From Dromiciops gliroides (taxonomy: Eukaryota > Chordata > Mammalia > Microbiotheria > Microbiotheriidae): a stretch of DNA of 64,000 nucleotides. The notes under the pieces were generated by a model. It was given only the letters and a program-made list of their open reading frames with translations. It was not told the origin of the DNA and ran no database searches. Positions within the stretch are counted from its first letter, which is position 1, and every line of letters starts with the position of its first letter. Below are positions 1 to 12,550 of this stretch, piece after piece. The stretch spans positions 70,559,492 to 70,623,491 of the forward strand of contig NC_057867.1 in NCBI RefSeq assembly GCF_019393635.1, given 5' to 3'. The translations under genes were made by a program, and so were the position numbers.

Positions 1-199
1 ACTCCAGTCCCAGGCCTGACCTCATGACCTAGCTCCTATGTCTGTCTCTGATCCATGGGAGCCAAGACAAGCCTTATTTCAGTGTGATGGGTCCCCATTG
101 ACTAATCTGCTAGCAATCTAACCAGAGGTGACACAGACTGAGGACCGTCGTCCCCTTCAGAGTTGTCACCCTGGAGACATTGCTTCCTCTAATAATATC

Positions 200-420
200 C
201 CCTTCCTATCAGTGATCCCTTCTTTCTCTGAACTCCCATAGTTCTTTATACTTTTCTTGTGCTTCTGATGGCATTCTGTCTTACTTTATAACTATCCAAT
301 CCATTTCCCACCCCCATCCCCTTTCCAAGTCTTCTTAAATATCTTTGTGTAACCCACAATATTGAGCATATATAGTAGGATGGACTCAATAAATGTCCAC
401 TGAAGGAAGGAATGAATGGA
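200..420 (+). repeat. LINE L2 3' end remnant
   Basis: The sequence ends in ACTCAATAAATGTCCACTGA followed by a GAATGAATG-type tail, the hallmark of L2 3' ends. Coordinates are approximate, and no coding capacity is left. 1-200 shows nothing I can identify. Confidence 0.55.
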
Positions 421-589
421 GACCAATATGGTGCTGCTGTGTAACAAAAATCAAGGGAGGAAGTGGTATGGGGGCACTCCAGGCAAAAGCAATGGCATGA
501 GCAAAAGTATGTAGACAGAAAAGTACAGAGTGTGGCTAGGGACACAGTGAGGAGATCACTTCAGTTTGAGTAGGAGATATACACAGGGG

Positions 590-800
590 AATAATGTTGT
601 TGTTGTTGTTGTTTGTCCTTCATTCTCAAGAGGACTGTGACATTTGGAGGTGATGTCATGACTTGCACTGAATTGGATTTAAGTGAGGGAGGGCTGTGCA
701 AGGTCACCAACCTCACTCTCTCCTCCAGAGAGCCATCTAGGGCTACTAGAAAAGTAGGTCTCAGACAAATTACAGAGGGTCTTGAATGCCAGACTGATTC
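590..800. repeat. Interspersed repeat of a recurrent marsupial type, family not assigned
   Basis: A TTG-repeat leads into a GTCCTTCATTCTCAAGAGGA segment, a GGTGATGTCATGACTTGCA motif and CTCACTCTCTCCTCCAGAG. I recognise this block as recurrent in marsupial DNA but cannot name the family. The open frames here are chance. Confidence 0.4.
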
Positions 801-949
801 AAGACAAACCTGTTTACACTTATAGACATGCATCTTCTTAAAAAAAAGAGGTTTTCAGTGCAGTAATCCTTGGAGGTAGGAATAGAGATAGGGCTTATGA
901 TTTCAATGGCATAGGAAACTCCTGGGAGGGGAAACTCCCTCCATCAGTG

Positions 950-1300
950 CAGATCAACACCTTTTCTATGACTTACAGTTTTAGAGTTTTGCAGAGTACT
1001 GAGGGGTAAGGTAACTTGCCCAGGGGAACACAGCAACTATATGTCAAATTCAGGGCCTAAAATCTTCCTGGCTTGGAGGCCAGCTCAGTATCTACCAGCC
1101 TCTCGATACTACTTCTCCATTCCTGGGAGGGAGAGTGATGAAATAGATGACCTTAAATGGGTATCTATCGAGACTCATTAGTTTAGAGTGCTATCAAAGA
1201 AAGGGCCCTGCCTTTGGAGTTCAAAGGCCTGGGTTCAGATCCTGATTCTGCTACTTACCAGCTAAGTAATTATGAGCATGTCCCTTAACTACCCTGAGAC
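950..1300. repeat. Two MIR-like SINE remnants, minus then plus
   Basis: 950-1110 carries the minus-strand hallmarks (AACTTGCCCAGGGGAACACAG, then a cysteine-box-like CTGGCTTGGAGGCC). About 1200-1300 reads forward (CCTGGGTTCAGATCCTGA, CTACTTACCAGCTAAGTAA). Both are diverged. Confidence 0.5.
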
Positions 1301-1917
1301 TCACTTACGATACGTACCTTTCAAGACTCCCACAAGTACAGATTTGCTAAAGGCATGTTGGCAATCATGATGATGATCGTACTTTGATGTTGTTGCCAAC
1401 ATTTGGTTATTTTTTTAATATAAATTCTTGTAGAAAAGAAAGGCAGGGCACTAGGGGGCAGTTTTCTCCAAAGATCTGTAACAGCCATTTCCAGAATGAG
1501 ATGGCAATTGTGCCAATGTCCCCAGCATTGGGAAGGTTGAGCTGCAATGACAGGTAATTGGCATTAGTGGCCATGTCCTTTGTTGTCTCTAGCCAAATAT
1601 TCTCTTTCATTTAAGTAAACAGGAATATGTAATACCCTCGGACACTAGCTGAGATTGTTTTTTGTCAGCTCTAAAATGGAATCTGACATCAGTGATATTG
1701 GGTGAGTGTCCTCTAAAAGCTCCAAAGGAAGAGTTGATTCCATGGAGGGGGGAAGGAGGAAGTGGATGGGGGAAGGGAGCCTTCATCATGGGATTAAATG
1801 AGAACATGGGAGCCATTATTTCTCCTTTAGATAGCAAGGATTTCCTTTTGCTTCTTAAACTTCCAGGCCCACCTGTGGAACACTGGTGACCAGGCCCTGT
1901 TAGGAAACTGCAGGCTT

Positions 1918-2100
1918 AAGAGGCAGTATGGTCTGATGGGAAGAGCCCCAGTTTTGAAGTCAGAGGAACTGGATTTGAATCCTGACTCTGCCACTTTTGG
2001 TGTGACCTTGGGCAATCCACTTAATTTCTCTGAGCCTCCACTGACTCCTCTAAAATGAAGGCCTTGGACTAAATGACCCCCAGAGTTCCTTCTGACTATC
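1918..2100 (+). repeat. MIR/CORE-SINE remnant
   Basis: It starts GGCAGTATGGTCTGATGG, continues GGATTTGAATCCTGACTCTG and a GTGACCTTGGGCAA core, and ends with CTAAAATGAAGGCCTTGGAC: the order of a MIR-type CORE-SINE. 1300-1900 contains nothing I recognise. Confidence 0.6.
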
Positions 2101-2225
2101 AAGTCTGACTTCGTGGTTCCTCCTAAACCTCATCTTGAAGAAAACTGAGCACTATCAAGTCAGTAGCTCTCTTCTCCCCCCCCCAACCCCCGCCCCATGT
2201 TTCCTTTTTGTTGTTGTTGTTGTTG

Positions 2226-2372
2226 TTTTTAGTGAGGCAATTAGGGTTAAGTGACTTGCCCAGGGTCACACAGCTAGTAAGTGTTAAGTGTCTGAGGCCA
2301 GATTTGAACTCAGATACTCCTGACCCCAGGGCGGGTGCTTTATCCACTGCCCCCGGGGGCCCCCCCCCCTTT
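2226..2372 (-). mobile_element. tRNA-derived marsupial SINE (MAR1/WSINE1 type)
   Basis: Reverse complement of the marsupial SINE: GTGAGGCAATTAGGGTTAAG, then GGGTCACACAGCTAGTAAG, then the B-box region TTTGAACTCAG. The 5' end is damaged, with the usual GCCACCTAGCTGCCCC replaced by a G/C-run-rich stretch. TGTTGT repeats lie at the tail side. Confidence 0.85.
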
Positions 2373-2599
2373 CCTTTTGCTTCATCTCTTATCACAGTCT
2401 CAGTCACTCCCCTTCAAAGACAGTGCCTCCACATGCAAATATCTCTTTTGGTTTGGAGACGTAATGAATGAAAATATCCACCCGTGTTCTAGAAAGCTAT
2501 CAGGACATTAACTCTTATTATTAACTAATTTTTTATCTCTGATCACTGTGTCCCATCTTAAGTCATGTTGAAATATGCAAGCCCACATCTTGCCAGTTT

Positions 2600-4260
2600 G
2601 TCCACGATTCAATTAAATTCAGTTATTCCAAAAGCACATCCACCTACTATGTGCAGGACACTGTGCTAGGCCTGTGGTCACCCAGAGGAAAATGGTCCCT
2701 TACAGTCTTCCAAGATATTTACACTCATCTGGGAGGAGGAGGGGCGTGCAACACATACACAGATAAAAAAAGACAGTCATTGGTCATTGGGGGATGGAGG
2801 AAAAGGGAGCAACTGGGAGTATGGAGGGAGGGGAGGGGCAGGGAAGCCTTCATGAAGGAGGCAGCACCTGTCCCAATCCTAAAATGAGAAGTGGAGAAAG
2901 AAGATCATGCCAAGCATGGGGCTTGGCTCAGCATGCATAAAAATGAGAGGTCTTCTAGCAAGTTTGGGCAGATACTAGTCATCTTATCTGATTGCACCAG
3001 ACTTCATGAAGGTGAGGAATGTGAATGAATGCTGGAAATGTGGATATTAGCCAAAGTTTAGAGACTTTTAAATGCCAGGCTGAAGCGTGTTCATCTTTTC
3101 TTAGAGGCCACAAGGAGCCATAGAAGGTGTTTGAGCAGGGTAGTGACATGGACATATCTGCGCCATAGGAGTGATTTTTTTTGGCAGGAGTGTAGAGGTG
3201 GAATAGAGAGAAGAGAGACTTAAAGCAAGGATACCAATTAGGAGGCTATTGCCATAGTCCAGGTGACAAGTGAAGAGAGCCTGAATGAGTAATAGCCTTT
3301 CTATATAGCTTTTAAATTTGCTAAGCACTTTACATATCTTATCTCATTTGATCCTCACAACCACCCTGGGACATTGGCGTGATTATTCTCTGCATATTAC
3401 AAAATGAGGTGCACAGAGATTCAGTGATTTTCCAAGGGTTACACAGCTAGTAAGTGTCTGAGGCAGCATTTGAACTTATGTGTGCTGGACTTCAGGTACT
3501 TTGCTCTACCACTGGACAACCCAGCTGCCTAAGGTAGAGACCCAGTAAGAGGAGAAAAGGGCCATATACCTGAGATGTTGTAACTGAAGAAATGACTGGA
3601 TTTGGCAACTGATTGAAGATGGGGAGAGTGTGGAGGGAGGTGAGGCTCTGAACCTGGGTGATTGGGAGGCTGGTGGAGCCCTCCTCTCAACAGAAATAAG
3701 AAGGTTGGAAAAAAAGAAAGGAAATAGGGTTGGAGGAGGAACAAATTGGCCGGGGGCGGGGGGGACGTCTTCTGTTTTAGACATGTTGCATTTGAGAAAT
3801 TGACAAACTCTGGCATTGCCCAAGGTCACACCATAAGAGAAGTGGTTGGTACTACAGTTCAAGAAAGAGGTCAGGGCTGAATATTGAGAAATGGGACTCA
3901 ACTGCACAGAAGTGATGACTAAACCCTTGGGAACTAGGGAAGGAGGGATATAGATAGAAGGGGACATATGAGGTCACTGGGGAAGGACAGATATAGATAG
4001 AAGAGAAGGCAACCCAGGATGGAGCCTTGAAGGACACCCACATTTAAAGGACAAGAGATGGCCAATGGGCTACAAAAGGAGACAGTGAAGCAGGTAAGAG
4101 CAGAACCAGGAGAAACAAATGTCATAGAAGCCAAGGGAGGCGAGAGCATACAGGAGAAGGTGGTTAACAGTGGCCAAAACTGCAGGGAAGTCTGGGGCAA
4201 CAGGGACCAAACAAAAAGCACCAGATTTGACAGTTTAGATGCTTAGAGATTAGTCACATT
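2600..4260 (+). repeat. Long ancient interspersed repeat, family not named
   Basis: An ordered set of phrases (CACTGTGCTAGGCCTGTGG, AGGAGCCATAGAAGG, GCAGGGTAGTGACATGG, ATTAGGAGGCTATTGCCATA, GGATGGAGCCTTGAAGGACA) follows an old mammalian repeat I have met many times but cannot name. The open frames at 3506-3967 and 4058-4246 are shadows of it. The same family recurs near 11000-11420, 13930-14200 and 15100-15310. It is interrupted by a MIR-like SINE at about 3300-3530. Confidence 0.5.
3300..3535 (-). repeat. MIR-like SINE inside an older repeat
   Basis: Minus-strand order: AAGCACTTTACATATCTTAT, CATTTGATCCTCACAACCA, AGGGTTACACAGCTAGTAAG, then a degenerate box. The flanking older repeat continues on both sides. 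Confidence 0.6.
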
Positions 4261-4514
4261 CAAGGATTTAGAGGTAGAAATGCCCTAGACATTACCAGGC
4301 CAACCTCTTCATTGTACAGCTGAAGAAATCGAGGCCCTTCAGTTGAACCTTTTAAAAGAAAAAGCCAAAACATTATAGGCAGGTGATCGAAAAGTCAAGT
4401 TACAGATCTACTTTTCTACAACACTGAAAATACTTTGCTGTGTTTGTTCCATTTACTCCCTAAAGCTATAGTACAGGATTCAGTTATTATTTAACTGAGC
4501 CAGCAGTTCTATAG

Positions 4515-4645
4515 CAGAAAGATCACTGACCTTAAAATCAGAAGACCTGGGTTTTTACCTCCTGGCTGCACCCAGCTGTGTGACCTTGGACAAGTCAGCT
4601 GACCTCTCCAGGCCTTCATTTCCTCATAAGAAAATACTTTATGGA
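4515..4645 (+). repeat. MIR-like SINE remnant
   Basis: CAGAAGACCTGGGTTTTTAC, CCAGCTGTGTGACCTTGGAC and CATTTCCTCATAAG appear in MIR order on the plus strand. Diverged. Confidence 0.5.
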
Positions 4646-4760
4646 CCTGTGATTTTATCAGTGTAGGGAGTTACAGAGGTAGAAGGTCCTCCATAGCTGC
4701 AGGTCAGCAACCTAGAGCTGTCCAGAGCACTGAAAAGTTAAATGTCTTACTTTTACTTTT

Positions 4761-4909
4761 TTTTTTGGGGGGGGTGAGGCAATTGGGGTTAAGTGAATTG
4801 TTCAGGGCCACACAGCTAGTAAATGCCAAGTGTCTAAAGCCGGATTTGAACTCAGGTCCTCCTGAATCCAGGGCCAGTGCTTGATCCACTGCACCACCTA
4901 GCTGCCCCT
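4761..4909 (-). mobile_element. tRNA-derived marsupial SINE with target-site duplication
   Basis: Complete minus-strand copy from a T/G-rich tail to CACCTAGCTGCCCC. It is flanked by TTACTTTTACTTTT at 4747-4760 and again at 4910-4923, a 14-bp duplication in simple-sequence context. About 4920-5140 is AT-rich with MIR-like scraps; 5140-5640 shows no recognised element. Confidence 0.9.
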
Positions 4910-5639
4910 TTACTTTTACTTTTAATTACTTTTACCTTTTTTTTAATGTCATAGAGTTAGTAGATATCAGAGGCAAAACTTAAACCCAGGCATTTATGAG
5001 TCTAAGGATAAACCACTACATCACACTGCTTCTCATTTTCTCATCTGTAAAATGGGCATAAATTATATAATAACTACAGAGACATATAGAGTTTAAAGTT
5101 TGCAAAGCACTTTACTAGCTTATTCTACGCCAGGCCCTCTGATAAGTGCTAAGGATGAAAAGAAAAACAACCAAAAATGATCCTTGTACTCAAATAGTTT
5201 CCATGGAATGGAGAAGCCAGTGTGTAGAAATCAGGATAGGAGAAATACAGAGTAAACAGAAGGTATCCTTGGAAGGGCTACTTTGCATCTCTGCTCTCTA
5301 TCTGCTACCTACCTGCTTTCAACTCCAGGGAACAGACTGTCCTTCCAGGATAAGCTCACCACTGCTAAATTCACCACCACATGCTAACTCAAGCCTTGAC
5401 TGATATCCCCTTCCGCAGTCTCCTTTCCTCTGTGACTAGAGAGTTTGAGGATGAAGTACCAAGCTCCTCCCAATTTCTTCCTTGATAGAGGGAAGAAACT
5501 GGACTTCATTCACTGTTCTTTGCATCTTCTGCCCTTCCTGGTCTCTATTCCATGGAATAAGGTACATCCATAACAGGTACCCCCTGGTGCAGGAAAACAG
5601 GGTCCCTTTCCTGCCTCCTTTTGTTTATTGTAAAATGTA

Positions 5640-7130
5640 AGAAGAGCCTTAAATGCCAAAAGACTTGGGGTGGGCTCAGATATGCACCAGAGGGAACAAT
5701 GATAAAGCAAACCAAATCAGCTCTAAAGTCTTGCACCCAGTCCAAGACTGACAAAAACGACTGCCAGAATCCTGTGGAAATGCAGAGAGGGAACAAGCTA
5801 GGAAGGGTGGGAGGTAAAATGAAAAATATGTCTCACAATAGAAGACTCAGACAGAGCAGCAGTTCTCAGCACAAGAGACCCAGGGCCCCTATCCATAGTA
5901 GAAGACAGAGCCAGAGCCAGAGCATCAGCTCCCAGTACAGTGTGACCTAGGGATCCTAGCTATGACAGGAGACCAGGACAGACCAGCATCCAGGATATCC
6001 TGGCCCAATTCAACATCCAGGCAGCCAGGGCCTGAATCCAGGAGTCAAGGTCAGACAATTCCTGCAGCAGGCAGGGACTAATCTTAGCCATCCCTCTCAG
6101 GATCAAGCAGAGCCTACCAACACCATCCAAGAGTACAGGAGCAGAGTTTGAGCCAAGCATTAGCTCCCAACCCAGAAATTGTGGTTGGAGATATGAGTAA
6201 ACAGAAGAAAACACCAAATACAACGGAGAAAAGCCTTGGAAAAAATGACAGTCATGGGGTAAAGCCAGAAGAAGAGAGTAACTCAAATCCAAATAGAAAA
6301 GAGCATATTGGCAACAAAAAAAATCTAAGAGTACCTGAAAGAAATGAAACAAGAGATACAAAATGGAATAAATAAGAAGAAAATAATGGCAAGAAGAATT
6401 AATACCTTTGAATAGACAGTGGTAAACTCTGCCCAAGAATTGAATACTGAAAATTATAATGGGCCAAATAGAAAATTATGACTCTGAGGCAATAAGAAAT
6501 ATTAAAATAAATTCAAAAGAATAAAAAGAAAAACATGTAGAATATAATATTAAACAAGCTTGGATACCACATTTCAAAAAATAAAAAACAAACTGTCCAC
6601 ATCTCTTAGAGCCACAGGGCTCTAAAACTACCTCCTGAAAGGAACCCCCAAATCAAAATTCCCAGGAACCAACATTCAGCCAAAAGTGTTTCCAAATCAA
6701 AGAAAAAAATACTGCAAGCATCCATAATGAAGCAGTTCAAGTCCTGGTAGCTTCTACTTCAGACAAGACAAGCCCTCAGGATACAATATTCCAAAAGGCT
6801 GCCTGAGCTAAATAAGTATTAGATATAGAACACACTAGGCTGCAACCCTGTGAGCTTGGAAAGTTCAGAAAATCAAGTCAACACAGGCCCCATATTGGAG
6901 TTCATGTCAGAGTCTGCAGTTAGCTGAGTCTGGTGAGCAGCAAAGGCTCATGGTACCTGCTTGAGCAGTGTAGCAATGGATAACAGACAGCCAAGAAGGG
7001 AAAATTCACTCATTGTCCACTTGTTACACTGAAAAATCGACGAAGGTCCTAGGGAAGAGATAATGAATCAAACACAACTCCACTCAGAGCAGAGACATGG
7101 TGTAATACTAGGACAGAATATTATATACAG
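5640..7130 (+). repeat. Degraded LINE-1 5' region and ORF1 remnant
   Basis: The plus strand carries phrases I associate with marsupial L1 5' and ORF1 sequence, such as CACCAAATACAACGGAGAAA, CCTCCTGAAAGGAAC, ATACTGCAAGCATCC and ATACAATATTCCAAAAGGC. The frames at 5621-5950 and 6148-6375 are remnants with stops between them. No intact ORF1 is present. Boundaries are approximate. Confidence 0.5.
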
Positions 7131-7179
7131 TCATATATGTTTTCTGTACTGGATATTTTTTAGCTTTTTTGTTTGTTTT

Positions 7180-8005
7180 TTTGTTTCAGAGATTTCCCTA
7201 TAGTCTTGTGTCCCTAATTGCCTATTGAACATTTCAAATTGTATGTCAAATAGACATCTTAAACTCAGCATATCTAAAACCAAATTTATTATCTTTTCCT
7301 CAAAACCTTTCCCTATTCCAAACTTCTCTGTTACTGTCAAGGGTACCACTGTTATCCCAGCTACTTAGGCTCACAAGCTAGGTGTCATGCTCCACTCTCT
7401 GTCTCTGTCTCTGTCTCATCCCACATATCCAATCAATTGCCAAGGCTTGTTGATTCTACCTTTGCAACATCTTTCCTCTGTGTCCCCTGTGACACTGCCT
7501 GTCACCACGCTGGTGTAGGCCCTCATCACCTCACAGCTGGACTCCAGTCTGTCTTCCATTCAGTTAGCAAAGTGATCTTGCTAAAGTATAGGTCTGACTA
7601 TCACACTTGTGCTCAGAAACTCCAGTGGCTCCATGTTTACTCCAGGATCACGTATGATATCCTCTGGCTTCTAAAACCCTTTATAACCTGGCCTCCGTGT
7701 CTCTATGATTCAGTGATAGTGGTCTACTTCCTGTTCCTGTCTCTGAGTATTTTCACAGCCTAGAGTGCTCTTGGTCCTGGTCTCTACCTCCTGGCCTCCC
7801 TCTTCTACAAGATGCCTTATTACAAGTGCCTTTCCTCTGGTGATTATCTCTCATTTGTACATGGTTGTTAGCATGCTATCTCCCCCATTAGACTGTAAGC
7901 TCCTTGAGGACAGGGACTGAGTTTTGCCTTCTTGTTCCCAACATGCTTGGCACAGTGCCTACACATAGTAGGTACCTAATAAATGCTTGTTAATTGATTT
8001 ATCAT
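7180..8005 (+). repeat. LINE L2 3' end
   Basis: Long L2-like tail: CTCCAGTGGCTCCATGTTTA, CCCTTTATAACCTGGCCTCC, TTAGACTGTAAGCTCCTTGA, ending GTAGGTACCTAATAAATGCT. The 108-codon frame at 7437-7763 falls in this remnant, but I see no intact enzyme motif. Confidence 0.75.
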
Positions 8006-8093
8006 GTCAAAGGAGGGTTTGTTGCGGGGGGGGGTTATCTATGGGAAATGACTAAATCAACTAAAGCCAAAAGACATCAATACAAAGTAATTT

Positions 8094-8280
8094 CTTTTCT
8101 TTTCTCTTTCTCTTTTTCTTTTTCTTTTTTCTTTTTGGTTTGTTGGTGAGGCAATTGGGGTTAAGTGACTTGACCAGGTTCACATAGCTAGTAAGTGTCA
8201 AGTGTCTGAGGCAGGATTTGAACTCAGGTCCTCCTGAATCCAGGACTGGTACTCTATCCACTGCGCCACCTAGCTGCCCC
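8094..8280 (-). mobile_element. tRNA-derived marsupial SINE with 11-bp target-site duplication
   Basis: Minus-strand copy running from a CTTTT-rich tail to GCGCCACCTAGCTGCCCC. CAAAGTAATTT flanks both ends (8083-8093 and 8281-8291), an exact match that marks retrotransposition. 8300-9020 has MIR-like scraps at 8400-8560 and otherwise nothing recognised. Confidence 0.93.
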
Positions 8281-9029
8281 CAAAGTAATTTTTAAAAGAC
8301 AAGTTAAAATAAATTTAGCTCATATAAAAAAGAAAAAAAACCCAGCAACATTTGGCAATTGATTAGTTATGAGAGATGAGCCTAAAGCAAGTATTTTAGG
8401 TATTATGACATCTACTGTATAAATTAGGAAACTGCAGCTCAGGAAGGTCAGGGTACTTGCCTAGGGTCTAACAACTAGTCAGTGGCAAAGGGCAGACTCC
8501 TACCTCACAGGATTGCCACAGGGTCCAAATGAGATTATGTATGTGAAAGTGATTGGCAGACTGGGAAGGGTGGTGCCTGTTATGATTATTATGAATACGT
8601 GGGGCTTTCCTATTACTTAGGTCTTTCTGCTGAGATGGCTTATTCGTCGCATGCTAAATGGAAGCTACCGCATCATCTGGCAAGAGACATTGCAGAAATC
8701 CAGTGGGAGGGGGAGCCATTTCCCTTTGGTTATTCTCCTCATCCATAGTTGAGCACTTGGCAGGCTCCATGCCAAAGCTATTTAACTATGGCTGGTCGTT
8801 TTCCCCTCATTCAGAATCCATCTTGTTCATTTTTGAGCTTAAAGTGGCATTGTCCTCAGATAATGACAACTTGGAATGACACCCTCCCCCCCCAAGTCCA
8901 GGACTTTGGTTGGCCATAGTACTGGTGACTCGGGTGCTAGAGGGAGGCAAGGAACCCCATCAGCTGTGGCTAAAAAGCACTGAAGCACATATGATATAAT
9001 CAGGCTATCAAATAGAAATTATAATCACA

Positions 9030-9290
9030 GCTCGGTGGCAAGGTGGATAGCGCTGTGGGCTTGGAGTTAGGAGGAGCTGAGTTCAAATTTGGCCTCAAAT
9101 ACTCACTAGCTGTGTGACTCTGGGCAAGTCACTCCACTTCGGTTTGCTTTAGTTTCCTCAACTGTAAAATGGGGATAATAACAGCACCTACTTCTCCCAG
9201 GATTATTGTGTGGATCAAATGAGATAATATTTGTAAAGCCCTTAGCACAGTGCCTGGCACATGATGGGCACTATAGAAATGCTGTCTATT
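9030..9290 (+). repeat. CORE-SINE with MIR-type tail
   Basis: Full order on the plus strand: AAGGTGGATAGCGCTGTGG, GAGTTCAAATTTGGCC, TAGCTGTGTGACTCTGGGCA, AAAATGGGGATAATAACAGC, AATGAGATAATATTTGTAAA and CAGTGCCTGGCACATGATG. A TTA/TTG trinucleotide run follows to about 9335. Confidence 0.85.
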
Positions 9291-9584
9291 ATTACTATTA
9301 CTGTTACTGTTGTTGTTGTTATTATTGTTATTGTTTAAGGTTTGCCAATCCTTTTACCCAGAAGATCTCAGGGCCCTTAGGATCTACCCCACAGCTTTCT
9401 AGGAGGAAACCTTGGCAAATCAGAAATATTATAGAGACTTCAGGTTTTGTTTCCTTATTGCAAATGTAGCTTTTTTTTAAACCCCAGAAGGCCTTATCCC
9501 AGCTTCCACTTTCACTTGCAAGTTAGGCTCCTAGAACAAGACAATATCTCAGAAATATCCCTGAGGGGTTAGGGGTGTCTTCTT

Positions 9585-9761
9585 CTTTTTCTTCTTCTTT
9601 TTTTTGTTTTTGTTTTTGTTTTTTAAGTGAAGCAATTGGGGTTAAGTGACTTACCCAGGGTCACACAGCTAGTAAGTGTCAAGGGTCTGAGGCTGGATTT
9701 GAACTCAGGTCCTCCTGAATCCAGGGCCGGTGCTCTATCCACTGTACCACCTAGCTGCCCC
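9585..9761 (-). mobile_element. tRNA-derived marsupial SINE with near-perfect target-site duplication
   Basis: Minus-strand copy with a T-rich tail (TTTTTGTTTTTG type) and the 5' end CACCTAGCTGCCCC. The flanks TAGGGGTGTCTTCTT (9570-9584) and TAGGGATGTCTTCTT (9762-9776) differ by one base. 9780-10900 shows no repeat or exon I recognise. Confidence 0.92.
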
Positions 9762-10949
9762 TAGGGATGTCTTCTTAATGCTATCAGCTTGAGCCCCCAT
9801 TCTAATGTGTTCTTCCCAGATTCAGTATAGCCAAGAGACAATGCATAAATCACTCCTTCTGGCTACCTTTTTTATCTATTACTACACTGGTCAAGCAGGT
9901 ACCTTGGGACTTCACCATCAGTGGACCTGTACTGACTTGATCTTTTGAACCTTCCAAGCTCAGAGAGTAGCAGCCTACTTTGTTCTATATCCAACACTTC
10001 TTCACCTAGGAAGGAAAAAAATAGACACAACAGGGACAGGAGTGACAGTGTTCCCAGGGCTTCATGGGGACCTGGGTACTAGCTTGCTCTCTCCCCACCC
10101 AGAAGCTTACAGCAATCTTTGCTTCCTCACTTGAACACAGCCAGGCAGAAAAGAGGGTTGAGTTCCCCCTTTGGAATCTTTTCTATTCACATAAGGTACT
10201 TCCAAAACCAGGCTCACCAAATATGCACGTTCCCAGGACTGAGGCAGTTTAAAATTCTACCTTTTTCATGATGGTTTTCACTGGGCATGGGAGGGCCCAG
10301 TTTATACCTAGCTTCTCCCAGCCTTGTTGAAAGTCCCAGTATGATTTGAAACTCAATCCAGACATTTCATGAGTTAGAAGGAGCCATATTTAATGCTCCT
10401 TATAAAGGACAGGCTTAGATTTGAAATGAATTCAAGAAGTAGAAGGCTTATTTCCTCAGTGATTTGGAGCACTTAATGGGGAGAAATTGATCCCCCTTGA
10501 GAGGCTCCTGAACAAGAGAACAGTGGCCCATTTTCATGGGATGAGAAGGAACTGACGTGAAATTTACATATTAGTGACAGCTTGTCTCCAATACACATCT
10601 TGGGCTACATGAACAGAAGCTAGTGTCCAGACAGAGAGAGGCATCAGACACACTGTACTCTCCTCTGACCTCGTCACACCTCATCTTGAGTGCTGTGTTT
10701 ACCTCTGGGTGGGCCATTGACAGGCTAGAGGATGGTGATCAGAAGAAAGACAAGTCTAGACCTCAAAGGTCTCTTCCAATTTGGAGATTCTGATTCTACA
10801 TCAAAATTGGTTTTTCTCCCCAAATAAATTGGAAGGTCTTTGAAGTGATTTTTTTTGTATAATTCTGTATCCCCTAAAGGGACTTATAGTACTAGCTTCA
10901 TAACAGACCATCGAGATATACCTGTTTCCTGATGCAACCTGATCTAATC

Positions 10950-11330
10950 CAACAAGTATTTAGAAGGAACTTGCTCTGTGAAAGGCACTGTGCTAGGTGT
11001 TGGAGATACAAATCAGTTCTTCCTGTCAAGGTGCTCACATCAATCATACTGGGGAGACCCAGCCCATAAACAGTTAAATATATGCATCATTTTAGGAGGA
11101 GGAAGGTGAAGAAAGGCTTCCTTAGGAGATGGTATAGTAATTGAGCCTTGAAGGAAGGTATGAATTCCAAGAGGCAGGGATGAGAAGGGAGTGCATTCCA
11201 GACTGTGCATAGGCATGGAATGGAGGCACTGAGTTTGGGAGAGAGCAGAGCAGTCCCAGAAATTGTTTCCTATCATCTCTGCATGGTGGACAAAGGGGAG
11301 GCTGAGGCCAGTGCCAATGTACTCTCCCTG
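10950..11330 (+). repeat. Fragment of the ancient unnamed repeat family
   Basis: AACAAGTATTTAGAAGG, GGCACTGTGCTAGGTGTTGG, GAGCCTTGAAGGAAGG and AGTGCATTCCAGACTGTGCA follow the same order as at 2600-4260. The 117-codon minus frame at 11040-11393 is a shadow. 11420-11950 shows nothing recognised. Confidence 0.45.
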
Positions 11331-11954
11331 AAATATTTCAGCATACGTCCAATTCAACCAAGTTAGCATTTCATAAGCAATTGCTTCATGCAAAGTCGGG
11401 GCCTGGGCAGGAATGAGGCTAGGATTTCTACCAGAGAAAAGGCAAAAAAGAGGATATTCTGAGCCTCTTCCTTGGCTAGTAGCTTTAGTGCATCTCTACT
11501 TTCATAGTGTTTGGGTGCTAGGGTCTTCTAAGCCCCCACAGTCCGGTTCATTTTGACCTCACAGCTCTCATTTGTTCCTTCAACCACCAATTCCTCCATT
11601 CCCTGTGGAACCACTGTTGTTTTTTCCAATTGAGCTGGTTTTTTGCATTGCTTAAACATAACATAAAATAATCACAAACATCAAATATTAATACAGAAAT
11701 GAAATCTTTATTTCATTTCTCTTACCAGTGTTATGGAGTTAGGAAAGTAGCCCTGAGTTCAGTAGACTGGTTTAGCAAAGATAAATAAATCATCCTTCCC
11801 TCTGATCCAACTGGCTAGCAGATATGTGTAAATGAAGGATTTCCCAGAGTACCCAGGATTAACCAAGGAAAACATCACAGAATAGCAAGGCTGCATAAAA
11901 GAATGGACAGGAAGTTACATAAAAAGAGTCTGCAATTTCAAAATGAATTTGGAA

Positions 11955-12130
11955 AGAGTGCAGAATTTCAAGTCAGAGGTCCTGAGGCTAAGTCTGGCCT
12001 CTTCTATTTCCTAACTGTGTGACCTTGGGCAAGTCACTTAACCTCTGCAGGCCTCAGTTTTCTCATTTGCAAAATGAGGGGCTCAGACTCGACTACCTCT
12101 GAGGCCATTTCCAGTCTCTAAGCCTGTAAT
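11955..12130 (+). repeat. MIR/CORE-SINE remnant
   Basis: CAAGTCAGAGGTCCTGAGGC, AACTGTGTGACCTTGGGCAA, GCCTCAGTTTTCTCATTTGC and AAAATGAGGGGCTCAGAC in MIR order. 12130-12440 shows nothing recognised. Confidence 0.6.
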
Positions 12131-12447
12131 GTACAGCATAAATACAATGAGTTTAGGCCAAAGGGTACCTTTGCTCTCCCAGAACCGATGCTGCTGGCTA
12201 GATTTGCCTGGATTGGGAAACAGAGGCACGCCAATGGTTTTCTGCAGACAATCTATGTTCATGAAATAGTTCAGACAGAGACCAACATTTTCCATAAAAG
12301 TAGTGGAAGCGTTTTACAGAGAGAGTTATAAAAACGAATGGAGTTCACTTCCAGGTTGGTCACCAGGTATTTTTTTTTTGGCCATAGTAACTCATAAAGA
12401 TGGTATTCTAAAGTGTGGAGGGGCTGTGACCAGCATCTATGAAGTAG

Positions 12448-12550
12448 CACCCCCCCCCCCCCCCCGCCATGATCAAATGGGATAATATTTGTAAAAAGCA
12501 CTTAGTATAGTGCCTGGAACATAGCAGGAGAAGTAGAAATGCTTATTCCC
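12448..12550 (+). repeat. SINE 3' tail after a poly-C run
   Basis: A run of about 17 C near 12451-12467 is followed by AAATGGGATAATATTTGT and TAGTGCCTGGAACATAGCAG, the 3' end of a CORE-SINE. 12560-13640 is unassigned apart from short MIR-like phrases. Confidence 0.55.

Noticed and set aside
3506..4246. 153-codon minus frame and neighbours
   Set aside because: They fall inside the ancient interspersed repeat and a MIR-like insertion.
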